Positions 1 through 6,817 of a stretch of DNA of 10,992 nt are shown in pieces. Position numbers and translations under genes: made by a program. Source of the stretch: Thermoleophilia bacterium (GTDB lineage: Bacteria > Actinomycetota > Thermoleophilia > Gaiellales > SKUG01); NCBI GenBank assembly GCA_025964455.1, contig JAOPYU010000345.1, forward strand, positions 1 through 10,992. The letters run 5' to 3'. The notes beneath the pieces were generated by a model. The model did no database searches. It was not told the DNA's origin and was given only the letters and a program-made list of their open reading frames with translations. Numbering within the stretch: the stretch's first letter is position 1; each line of letters begins with the position of its first letter.

Positions 1-348
1 ATCCTGCGGCGCGTGCAGGTCGATCGCGGGCGTGAGGTGGTGCAGGCCGCTGGAGTGAACATCGATCTGGCGTCACGCGAGGTGCACGTGGAAGGTGTGC
101 CGGTCACCCTGTCGGCCAAGGAGTTCCTCCTGCTGGCGGCGCTCGCATCGGAACCTCGGCGCGTCTTCCCGAAGCAGGAGCTGCTCGAGAGCGTGTGGGG
201 CTTTCGCTCGCCCGGCGCAACCCGCACGCTCGATTCACATGCGAGCCGGCTCCGGCGCAAGCTGCGAGCGGCGTGCAGCACGCGGACGTGGGTCGACAAC
301 GTGTGGGGTGTCGGCTATCGACTCGTGGCGATCGAGGATCCGACGTGA
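1..348 (+). CDS. OmpR/PhoB-family response regulator, C-terminal DNA-binding part (5' truncated by window)
   Basis: The reading frame is open from base 1, so the gene begins outside the window and the N-terminal receiver domain is not seen. What remains is about 115 residues forming a classic OmpR-type winged helix: a beta-rich lead-in, then LSAKEFLLLAALA, then the recognition-helix region TRTLDSHASRLRRKL, and the wing ending in VWGVGYRL. In this family the phosphorylated regulator binds tandem DNA sites as a dimer and controls transcription. The stop codon overlaps the GTG start of a histidine kinase (GTGA, 345-348), so this is almost certainly the cognate regulator of that kinase. A GTG at 13 could act as a start for a stand-alone DNA-binding protein. 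However, the residues before it (ILRRV) look like the end of a receiver-domain linker, so truncation by the window is the better reading. The target genes are not shown by the sequence; the coupled tad genes are an obvious candidate. Confidence 0.9.
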   Translation: MLRRVQVDRGREVVQAAGVNIDLASREVHVEGVPVTLSAKEFLLLAALASEPRRVFPKQELLESVWGFRSPGATRTLDSHASRLRRKLRAACSTRTWVDNVWGVGYRLVAIEDPT

Positions 349-1517
349 TCGTGCGACCGCTCCAGCTGCTGCACTCGATCGCGATCCGCGGGCAGCTCCA
401 TCTCGTCCTGGCCACGATCCCCGTCAGCGCCGTGCTCGTGGGATTCGGCGTCGAACCGATGCTGACCGACGCGGTCCTGTCGGACGGGCCAGCGGCCACC
501 GAGCCGCGACTGCACGAGGCGTTCTCGGCGCTGCTGCTGCTCGTGATCGGCGTCGTCGGCGTGGGAACCGCGGGTGCATCCCTGCTCCTGCGTGGCTCGC
601 TGCGTGCGGTCGTCGAGGAGCTGACCGAGGCGACGCGCGCGATCGCCCGGGGCGACCTCGCCCATCGGGTCGACTCGCCCCGCCGCGACGAGCTGGGCGC
701 ATTGGCCGGAGCGATCGACGCGATGGCCGGCCGGCTCGAGGCGATCGAGGATGCGCGGCACCAGCTCCTCGCGTGCGTCTCGCACGAACTGCGGACCCCG
801 CTCACCATCATCCGCGGGCACGCGTTCACCCTCGGGCGCGATGAGCCGGAGCCAGCGAGGCTCGCCCGGCTCGAACTCATGCAGGAGGAGGCCGCCCGCC
901 TCGCGCTGCTGATCGAGGACCTTGTCGATACCTCCAGCATCCGAGCCGGCAGCATCCGCCTGCGAACCGAACGCGTCGACCTGCGCGAGCTCGTGCAGGT
1001 CTCGGCCACGAGGCTGCATTCGGCAGCAAGTGACCGCGACGTCTGCATCGAGGTGCGCGGCGACCGCCGTGGCTGCTGGATCGACGCCGATCCGGACCGG
1101 ATCGGCCAGGTGCTGGCGAACCTGCTGGCCAACGCGATTCGTCACGCGACCGCTGGCTCGGCCGTTCGGGTGACGTGCCGTCAGCGTGGCGACAGCGAAG
1201 TCGTCGTCGCCGTCAGCAACGTCGGCACCGCCATCGCTCCCGCCGACGCCGCGCGCATCTTCGAGCCGTTCGAGCAGGGTGGTCGAGCGTGCGGCCGGCT
1301 CGGCCTCGGCCTCGCGATCGCACGCGGGCTCGCCCTCGCCCACGGAGGGCGCCTCGTCCTCGCAGACCCCGATGCCGCGGCGACCGGCGACGTTCGCTTC
1401 GAGCTGGTCGTGCCCGCGGCGGGAGCGGAAGCAGTCGCCCCGGCCGGGATCGTCGCGGACGATCGGCGTCGCCGACCCCAGTCCAGCGGGGCGCGATACG
1501 CCGCGGTGCAGGCGTGA
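345..1517 (+). CDS. Sensor histidine kinase (HAMP, HisKA, HATPase_c)
   Basis: A membrane sensor kinase of 390 residues that autophosphorylates on His and passes phosphate to the response regulator encoded just upstream. Visible parts in order: a membrane segment at about residues 19-36, a short external loop (about 37-58), a second membrane segment (about 60-83), a HAMP linker (about 83-132), a dimerisation/phosphoacceptor H-box SHELRTPL with His147, an N-box with Asn259 and Asn263 (NLLANAIRHA), a G1-like segment SNVGTAI (291-297), an F-box-like IFEPFEQGG, and a G2 loop GRLGLGLAIA (317-326). The usual Asp of DxGxG is Asn here, a substitution also seen in active kinases such as CusS. The GTG at 345 was chosen because it overlaps the regulator stop as GTGA and has GAGG about seven bases upstream; upstream in-frame starts would lie inside the regulator gene. 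The last 30 or so residues are Arg/Ala-rich and extend past the catalytic domain. The loop between membrane helices is only about 22 residues, too small for a typical periplasmic sensor domain. Confidence 0.93.
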   Translation: MIVRPLQLLHSIAIRGQLHLVLATIPVSAVLVGFGVEPMLTDAVLSDGPAATEPRLHEAFSALLLLVIGVVGVGTAGASLLLRGSLRAVVEELTEATRAIARGDLAHRVDSPRRDELGALAGAIDAMAGRLEAIEDARHQLLACVSHELRTPLTIIRGHAFTLGRDEPEPARLARLELMQEEAARLALLIEDLVDTSSIRAGSIRLRTERVDLRELVQVSATRLHSAASDRDVCIEVRGDRRGCWIDADPDRIGQVLANLLANAIRHATAGSAVRVTCRQRGDSEVVVAVSNVGTAIAPADAARIFEPFEQGGRACGRLGLGLAIARGLALAHGGRLVLADPDAAATGDVRFELVVPAAGAEAVAPAGIVADDRRRRPQSSGARYAAVQA

Positions 1518-2668
1518 CCGCGACGCGCAGCGAGCTGGTCGAGCAGGTCTGTGGCCGTATCTGGAACGAGTGCGACCCCGGCGCGATCCTGGGTCAGGGC
1601 AGCGAGGGTGCACCTCGCGTCGTCGAAGCCCTGGCGCGGCAGTTCCTCACCGAGGCGGATGCCGCGCTCGGGGACGCCGAGCGCGAGCTCGTGATCGACG
1701 GCGTCCTGGCCGCGACGCTCGGGCTCGGCCCGCTCCAGTCCCTGCTTGCGGATCCGGACGTATCCGAGGTGATGGTCAACGGCGCCCACCAGGTGTTCGT
1801 GGAGCGCCGGGGTGCTCTCGAGGCGACCGACGTGCGCTTCGAGGACGACTCCCACGTGCTGCGCGTGATCGACCGGATCCTCGCTCCGATCGGCCGGCGC
1901 GTCGATGCGTTGTCGCCGATCGTCGACGCGCGCCTCGCGGACGGCTCACGCGTCAACGCCGTCGTGGCGCCGCTCGCGATCGACGGGCCGGTCCTCACCA
2001 TCCGGCGGTTCGTCCGCATCGCCTCGACCCTCGAGGACCTGGTCCGGCTCGGCTCGGTCGACCAGCTGGCGGCGCTCGAGCTGGAGCGGCTCGTGACGAC
2101 CCGCGCCAACGTGCTCGTCAGCGGTGGCACGAGCACGGGCAAGACGACCCTGCTCGCCGCGTCGCTCGCCGCCGCGGCGCGACGCGACCGTCTCGTGGTG
2201 CTTGAGGACGCCGCCGAACTTCCGCTGGACCACCCGCACCGCGTGCGCCTCGAAGCGCGACCCGCGAGCAGCGAGGGTGCCGCGGCGATCGGCATGCGCG
2301 ACCTCGTGCGAACCGCACTGCGGATGCGCCCCGACCGGATCATCGTCGGGGAAGTTCGCGGCGCCGAGGCCTACGACCTGCTCCAGGCGCTCAACACCGG
2401 TCATGGCGGGAGCTGGTCGACGATCCACGCGAACGGTCCGGCCGAGGCGCTGCTCCGTCTCGAGTCGATGGTGCTGTGTGCCGCGACCGGCATGCCGCAG
2501 CCGGTGGTGCGCGAACAGGTCGCTCGCGCCATCGATGCGGTGATCCAGCTCGAGCGTGACGCGTCCGGCATGCGGCGCGTGGCGAGCGTCAGTCGGGTCG
2601 AGGTGGCGGCCGCTCCGGACGGGGCGATTGGGTGGTCGGTGTCACCGATGCTGCCGGGTGCGGCGTGA
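1514..2668 (+). CDS. tadA: TadA/CpaF-type secretion ATPase (type II/IV secretion family)
   Basis: A cytoplasmic hexameric ATPase of 384 residues that powers assembly of Tad (Flp-type) pili or a related secretion machine. An N-terminal domain with the CpaF-like stretch GLGPLQSLLADPDVSEVMVN (residues 70-89) is followed by the RecA-like core. Walker A is GGTSTGKTT (204-212), the acidic Asp-box is VLEDAAEL (229-236), Walker B is RIIVGEVRG (275-283), and the His-box is NTGHGGSWSTIHAN (294-307). These features distinguish the TadA/VirB11 lineage from GspE/PilB, and the zinc-binding C-terminal motif of GspE is absent. Length is slightly below the usual CpaF size but the domains look complete. The GTG at 1514 overlaps the kinase stop as GTGA and only a weak Shine-Dalgarno is visible, so translation probably depends on coupling. 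It is followed with another GTGA overlap by the membrane platform protein, its expected partner. Confidence 0.93.
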   Translation: MTATRSELVEQVCGRIWNECDPGAILGQGSEGAPRVVEALARQFLTEADAALGDAERELVIDGVLAATLGLGPLQSLLADPDVSEVMVNGAHQVFVERRGALEATDVRFEDDSHVLRVIDRILAPIGRRVDALSPIVDARLADGSRVNAVVAPLAIDGPVLTIRRFVRIASTLEDLVRLGSVDQLAALELERLVTTRANVLVSGGTSTGKTTLLAASLAAAARRDRLVVLEDAAELPLDHPHRVRLEARPASSEGAAAIGMRDLVRTALRMRPDRIIVGEVRGAEAYDLLQALNTGHGGSWSTIHANGPAEALLRLESMVLCAATGMPQPVVREQVARAIDAVIQLERDASGMRRVASVSRVEVAAAPDGAIGWSVSPMLPGAA

Positions 2669-3993
2669 CGAATGCCCTACAGGTCACGGACCGGTGGTCC
2701 CGGATCGACCGAGCCGTCGAACACGTGCTCGAGCGCCTCGGCCGCGCACGATCATGCGACGCCCGCCTGGCCGATGCCCTGCGGATCGTCGCCGCCTCGC
2801 TGCGGGCCGGCGGGTCGCTGCCCCAGTCGCTCGGGCGTGTCGCGGATCGAGGGGACGATGCGACCGCGCGTGCATTCGGCTCGGCCGCGTCGCGGATCGC
2901 CCTGGGCAGGCCGATCGAGGTGGAGGTCGATCGCCTGGCTGAGCGCCTCGGCACGCCCGCCGCGCGTCTGTTCGCGCAGGTCGTGCGCGTGCAGCATCGC
3001 CGCGGCGGGGACCTGGCGACCCCATGTCACCGGCTGGCCGGGCTGCTCCACGAGCGTATTCGCCTCGACGCCGAATCGCGCTCGGCGACCGCGCAGGCGC
3101 GGTTCTCGGCGCGCGCCGTGCTCGCCATCCCGGTGCTGCTCGCCGTAGCGGCTGCCTGGCGCGCGCCTACTGCGACTGCCGCCCTCCTGCAGCCGGGCGC
3201 ACTCCTGCTTGCAGCCCCGGGTGTGACGCTGATCCTGGCGGGCGCGTTGCTGGCTCGGCGCGTGGCGAATGGCGCGCTCCGAGCCGGTGGTGTCGAGGTG
3301 ACGATCCAGCGAGATGGCCGATCAGCGCGCTCGGGCATGCGCCGCCTCGCCGGCACCGGTCCTCGTTCGGGAGCGTCGCTGCGGCTCGCCTGTGTGGCAG
3401 CGGCATGTTGCATCCCCGCGCTGTTCTTCGCCGGCCCGTCCGCGACGACGATCGCGACGACCATCGCCGGCGTGTCAGCCGCCGCCGCGTGGCCGTGGTC
3501 GGACCGCGCGCGCCAGCAACGCCGCCACCGCGCCGTCGGGGCCAGCGGCATCGAAACCCTGCTCGAGGTCACGATCGCGCTCGCTGCCGCCGGCGCCACT
3601 GCACACGAGCTCGCCACGATCGCTCCTGGCGAGGCGCCCGAACCGCTGCGCTCCGCCCTCGCGCCGGCAGTGCATCGCGTCGGGCTCGGCATGACGATCC
3701 CCGTTGCCTTCGCCGGGCTCGAGGTCGTCGAGCAGTCACCGCAGCTCGACGGCTGGCTCCACGCCATCTGTGCTGCCGCGGAACTCGGAGCGCCCACTGG
3801 CGACGTGCTCGCGCAGCTGCTGCGCGATGCCCGTGCTGCTCGCCGCGAGCAGCTTCGTTCGATCGCCCAGACCGCCGGGCCACGCATGCAGCTCGCGCTC
3901 GTGCTGCTCGTCGTGCCCGGCGTGATGTGGCTGATGCTGCTCGCCACCGTCGGCGGTCTCGTGCGCCAGCTTCAGGCCGGTGGCGTCATGTGA
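2665..3993 (+). CDS. TadB-TadC-like fused inner-membrane platform protein (two T2SSF domains)
   Basis: A membrane protein of 442 residues that looks like two T2SSF units joined in one chain. The first unit (about 33-165) has the family signature LRAGGSLPQSLGRVADR (47-63), then helices and a membrane segment at 148-165. Further membrane segments lie at about 177-198, 240-257 and 259-278. The second unit (about 294-430) starts GIETLLEVTIALAAAGAT, continues through WLHAICAAAELGAPTGDVLAQLL (broken here by domain helices), and ends in a membrane helix at 408-430. In Tad systems TadB and TadC are usually separate proteins forming the platform on which TadA acts; here one gene appears to supply both. 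The GTG at 2665 overlaps the tadA stop (GTGA); an earlier in-frame start lies inside tadA. The stop overlaps the convergent membrane gene by 8 bp. The T2SSF calls are firm in the first half and slightly weaker in the second. An alternative is a single long divergent TadB with an extra domain. Confidence 0.82.
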   Translation: MTNALQVTDRWSRIDRAVEHVLERLGRARSCDARLADALRIVAASLRAGGSLPQSLGRVADRGDDATARAFGSAASRIALGRPIEVEVDRLAERLGTPAARLFAQVVRVQHRRGGDLATPCHRLAGLLHERIRLDAESRSATAQARFSARAVLAIPVLLAVAAAWRAPTATAALLQPGALLLAAPGVTLILAGALLARRVANGALRAGGVEVTIQRDGRSARSGMRRLAGTGPRSGASLRLACVAAACCIPALFFAGPSATTIATTIAGVSAAAAWPWSDRARQQRRHRAVGASGIETLLEVTIALAAAGATAHELATIAPGEAPEPLRSALAPAVHRVGLGMTIPVAFAGLEVVEQSPQLDGWLHAICAAAELGAPTGDVLAQLLRDARAARREQLRSIAQTAGPRMQLALVLLVVPGVMWLMLLATVGGLVRQLQAGGVM

Positions 3994-4603
3994 GCCGCTC
4001 GCGCGCGGCACGCCGCCGCAGCACCCCGGACAGGACGATCCCCGCCACGATCGCCCCGAGCGAGCCGAGCGCCTCGTCCCCGAGCGTGTCCTCGTACGCC
4101 GTGTCGAGCTCGGTGCCGTGCCGGATGAACGTGTACCACTCACCGAGCTCCCACACGATCGCAAGCAGCGCGCCCGCGCCCGCGGTGGCCACCGCGAGCA
4201 GCCATCGCGGCGCCACGCCACCCGCCCCGCGCGCCAGGCAGAGCCCGACCCCGAAGCTGAGCGTCACCCAGTTGGCAAAGTGGTTCGCGTCGTCCCACCA
4301 CACGAGCGTGTCGTACAGGTCGAGCGTGTTGCCTGTCACGTCGACGAGGAAGCCCCACATCACGAACGCCGTCGCATCCCATGGCACAGGCGAGCGCACC
4401 CCGCGCACGTGCGCGATCAGCTTCCACGCGATCGGCAGGGCCAGCATCATGAGCGGATAGGCGATGAGTCGTGTCCCGAACGCCTTGCCCTCGAACTGGC
4501 GCAGGTCGAGCAAGCCACCCGCTGCCAGCTGCGCCACCGTGAGGGCGAGGATCACGAACGCCGCGAGGCGCCATGGACGCTGGGACTGCGGGGCGGGCTG
4601 CAT
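3986..4603 (-). CDS. Polytopic membrane protein, YjdF/DUF2238-like
   Basis: A 205-residue integral membrane protein with about five or six hydrophobic segments (roughly 12-30, 44-65, 77-95, 110-125, 133-150 and 178-196). Conserved-looking acidic and aromatic motifs sit between them: NTLDLYDTLVWWDDANHF (92-109), WELGEWY (151-157) and DTLGDEALGSLGAI (172-185). The arrangement of YD..DD..H, then E..EW, then GD plus LGA resembles the YjdF/DUF2238 family of unknown function; this is my pattern match, not a search result. The in-membrane or membrane-edge His/Asp/Glu residues could bind a metal or an ion, which is inference only. The ATG at 4603 was chosen because a TAGGAT box lies six bases upstream, with no Shine-Dalgarno, suggesting a leaderless message. 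The gene is convergent with the tad platform gene (8-bp 3' overlap) and divergent from uvrC. Confidence 0.75.
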   Translation of the reverse strand: MQPAPQSQRPWRLAAFVILALTVAQLAAGGLLDLRQFEGKAFGTRLIAYPLMMLALPIAWKLIAHVRGVRSPVPWDATAFVMWGFLVDVTGNTLDLYDTLVWWDDANHFANWVTLSFGVGLCLARGAGGVAPRWLLAVATAGAGALLAIVWELGEWYTFIRHGTELDTAYEDTLGDEALGSLGAIVAGIVLSGVLRRRAARERLT

Positions 4604-4654
4604 CGCGCCATCCTAGGTGTGGCGGCGGTCGGGCAACTACGATGTGCCTCGAGC
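4604..4654. promoter_or_regulatory. Divergent promoter region, probably leaderless both ways
   Basis: The 51-bp gap between the YjdF-like gene and uvrC holds two -10-like boxes. TACGAT at 4638-4643 reads toward uvrC and ends 11 bases before its ATG. TAGGAT on the minus strand (4615 down to 4610) ends six bases before the ATG at 4603. At these distances transcription would start at or within a few bases of each start codon. Neither gene has a recognisable Shine-Dalgarno. The -35 elements are weak: TTGCCC on the minus strand with a 15-base spacer, and nothing clear for uvrC. Confidence 0.5.
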
Positions 4655-6742
4655 ATGAGCGCCGTCCCGCCCGCCATCCGCGAACACGTCGACCGACAGC
4701 GCAAGGCGCTGCCGGAGGAGCCGGGTGTGTACCTGTTCCACGACACGGCTGGCAACGTGCTGTACGTGGGCAAGGCCAAGAACCTGCGCAAGCGCGTGAA
4801 CTCGTATTTCACGAAGGCGCTCGATGCCCGCAAGCACGCCATGGTGCTGCGCATCGCCGACATCGAGATGTTCTCGGTGTCGAGCGAGCAGGAGGCGCTC
4901 AGCTTCGAGGATCGCCTCATCAAGCGGCACCGGCCGCCCTTCAACGTGATGCTGCGCGACGACAAGTCGTACCCCTACATCGCCGTGACCACCGGCGACG
5001 ATTACCCGCGCGTGCTGTTCTCGCGCGAGCGCAAGCGACGCCCCGGTACCAAGTACTTCGGCCCCTACACGTCGGCCAAGCGCGTCCGCGCCACCCTCGA
5101 CCTGCTCAACCGGATCTTCCCGTACCGCCCCTGCGAGGGCTCGCAGCCCGGTCGACAGTCCGGCACGCCGTGTCTCGACTACCACATCCAGCGATGCGCT
5201 GCGCCCTGCGTCGGCTATGTCAGTCGCGAGGACTACGCCGCGATCATCGACGACGTGTGCTGCGTGCTCAAGGGGCAGGTCAAGCCGGTGCGCGACCGCA
5301 TGACACTGCAGATGCAGGCAGCGTCCGCCGCGCTCGAGTTCGAGCAGGCTGCACGGATCCGCAACCGCCTCGCCGACCTGCAGCAGGTCGCACTGCTCCA
5401 ACAGACGGAGCGCCCCGGCGAAGGATCCTTCGACGTGCTCGGCGTCGAGGTCGGCGAGGAGCTCGCCAACGTGCAGCTGCTCCAGGTCCGCGAAGGCACG
5501 CTCCATGACCGTCGCTCCACCTTCCTCGAGCACGTCGCCGGGCTGTCACCCGGTCGCGTGCTCGCCCAATTCGCGCTCGCCCACTACATGCCCGGTCGCC
5601 CGGTGCCTGCCCAGCTGATCGTCGCCGACGGCGTGCTCGATGCCGAGGACACCGCGATGCTCGAGGAGGAGCTCGGCCTGCTGCGCAACTCGAACGTCGA
5701 GGTGCGCAGCGCGCAACGCGGCGAGAAGCGGCGCCTCGCCGAGCTCGCCGCGCGCAACGCGCTGCACGCGCTCACCTACGACTCGATGCGTGAGCGCACC
5801 AAGCTCGAACGTCGCGCGATGGCACTCGAGGAGCTGCGCGACGCCCTCGACCTCGAGAGCCTGCCGCTGCGCATCGAGTGCTTCGACATCTCCAACCTGC
5901 AGGATGAGAGTCCTGTCGCGTCGATGACGGTGCTCGAGGATGGACGGCCGCGCAAGGACCACTACCGCAAGTTCGCGATGCGCTACGACGGTGGCCAGGA
6001 CGATTTCGCGATGATGCACGAGGTGATCACGCGCCGGTTCTCGCGCCTCGCCAAGGCGATCGAGGCGAGCGCCACGCGCAACGCCGCCGACGAGCTCGCC
6101 GACGCGGCAGCCGTGCCGGGCGACGGCGAGGCGGCAGTGACGGCCGAGGATGCCATCGAGCAGGGCGAGCGCGCCGACGTGCGCGAGATCTCCCCGGAGG
6201 ATGGCGGCGGCCACGACGAGAGCTTCCGCAGCATGCCGAACCTCGTCATTATCGACGGTGGCAAGGGTCAGCTCGGCGCAGCCGTGGCCGCACTGCGCGA
6301 GCTTGGGGTGGAACGCGTTCCCGTGGTGTCGCTCGCCAAGCAGGAGGAGCTGGTCTTCGTGCCGGGCCGCCCGCACCCCGTCGTGCTCGAGCGCCAGTCG
6401 CCGTCGCTCCACCTGGTCCAGCGCATCCGTGACGAGGCGCACCGATTCGCGGTCGGCTACCACCGCACGCGCCGGTCGCAGGACGCGCGCACCGGGCGCG
6501 GCAGCGTGCTCGACACGCTCGAGGGCGTCGGCGATGCGCGTCGGCGCGCCCTCTTGACCTTCTTCGGATCCCCCGACCGCGTCGTGGGGGCCTCGCTCGA
6601 GGAGCTCGAAGCGGTGCCCGGGCTGCCGGGCAAGGTCGCGCGTCGCATCCACGAGCAGCTCAACCGCCTGGGCGGCGGTGCGATCGGCGCCGATGCGCTC
6701 GGTCAGGCCCCCGAGAAGCCCTCGCCTTCAGGCCCGTCGTAG
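4655..6742 (+). CDS. uvrC: UvrABC excinuclease subunit C
   Basis: The dual-incision nuclease of bacterial nucleotide excision repair, recruited by UvrB at a lesion and cutting on both sides. The 695 residues carry the N-terminal GIY-YIG nuclease (PGVYLF at 23-28, LYVGKAKNLRKR at 36-47, acidic EALSFE at 80-85). Next are four cysteines (160, 173, 181, 185) matching the UvrC iron-sulphur-cluster pattern, then a UVR/UvrB-interacting helix pair (about 217-247). The RNase H-like 5' nuclease follows with Asp411 (ECFDISN), Asp534 (VIIDGGKGQL) and His596, then tandem HhH motifs (about 618-670). It is longer than typical (about 600-650) because of an acidic, Ala-rich insert at about 465-526 and a tail of about 25 residues. 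The ATG at 4655 was chosen over the longer open frame because the family N-terminus begins there and a TACGAT box lies just upstream. The final codons cross an antisense gene remnant (6703-6762), so the tail may be acquired. Confidence 0.97.
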   Translation: MSAVPPAIREHVDRQRKALPEEPGVYLFHDTAGNVLYVGKAKNLRKRVNSYFTKALDARKHAMVLRIADIEMFSVSSEQEALSFEDRLIKRHRPPFNVMLRDDKSYPYIAVTTGDDYPRVLFSRERKRRPGTKYFGPYTSAKRVRATLDLLNRIFPYRPCEGSQPGRQSGTPCLDYHIQRCAAPCVGYVSREDYAAIIDDVCCVLKGQVKPVRDRMTLQMQAASAALEFEQAARIRNRLADLQQVALLQQTERPGEGSFDVLGVEVGEELANVQLLQVREGTLHDRRSTFLEHVAGLSPGRVLAQFALAHYMPGRPVPAQLIVADGVLDAEDTAMLEEELGLLRNSNVEVRSAQRGEKRRLAELAARNALHALTYDSMRERTKLERRAMALEELRDALDLESLPLRIECFDISNLQDESPVASMTVLEDGRPRKDHYRKFAMRYDGGQDDFAMMHEVITRRFSRLAKAIEASATRNAADELADAAAVPGDGEAAVTAEDAIEQGERADVREISPEDGGGHDESFRSMPNLVIIDGGKGQLGAAVAALRELGVERVPVVSLAKQEELVFVPGRPHPVVLERQSPSLHLVQRIRDEAHRFAVGYHRTRRSQDARTGRGSVLDTLEGVGDARRRALLTFFGSPDRVVGASLEELEAVPGLPGKVARRIHEQLNRLGGGAIGADALGQAPEKPSPSGPS

Positions 6743-6762
6743 CGGTCACTGACGCAACCGCT
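6703..6762 (-). pseudogene. Decayed copy of the 3' end of the 7741-8367 gene, overlapping the uvrC 3' end
   Basis: Read on the minus strand this stretch ends in DGPEGEGFSGA and a TGA stop, close to VGPDGESFSGI and stop at the end of the 208-residue gene 1 kb away. By eye, 6703-6743 matches 7741-7781 at 33 of 41 bases. After a 21-base (seven-codon) block absent here, 6744-6762 matches 7803-7820 except for one extra base, which would shift the frame (AGCGGTTGCGTCAGTGAC here against AGCGGTTCGTCAGTGAC there). The copy has the same orientation as its relative. No matching 5' part is visible; the region upstream on that strand is the start of the EF-hand gene. A short living gene ending here cannot be ruled out, but the indel pattern favours a remnant. 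Confidence 0.6.
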
Positions 6763-6773
6763 CGCACCCTGCG

Positions 6774-6811
6774 TGAAATCGTGATCGTTCCGTCGTCGAT
6801 AGACCGGCGGG
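6774..6811 (+). promoter_or_regulatory. Possible sigma-28-like promoter plus ribosome binding site for the EF-hand gene
   Basis: GAAA at 6775-6778 and GTCGATAG at 6795-6802, separated by 16 bases, resemble the FliA/WhiG-type pattern (TAAA, about 15 bases, GCCGATAA). A GGCGGG follows at 6807-6812, six bases before the ATG at 6818. The fit is imperfect (first base of the -35, second base of the -10) and the assignment is inference. Confidence 0.3.
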
Positions 6812-6817
6812 ACACGT

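Noticed and set aside
195..344. Earlier ATG start for the kinase
   Set aside because: It would place 50 Arg/Cys-rich residues inside the regulator gene; the GTG at 345 gives the coupled overlap and a kinase-like N-terminus.
315..1613. Long minus-strand open frame (432 codons) opposite the kinase gene
   Set aside because: It mirrors a clear histidine kinase, has no recognisable domain, and such antisense frames are expected in DNA this GC-rich.
3980..4654. 225-codon extension of uvrC upstream of its ATG
   Set aside because: The extension is an Arg/His/Pro-rich mirror of the membrane gene on the other strand; the UvrC family N-terminus starts at 4655.
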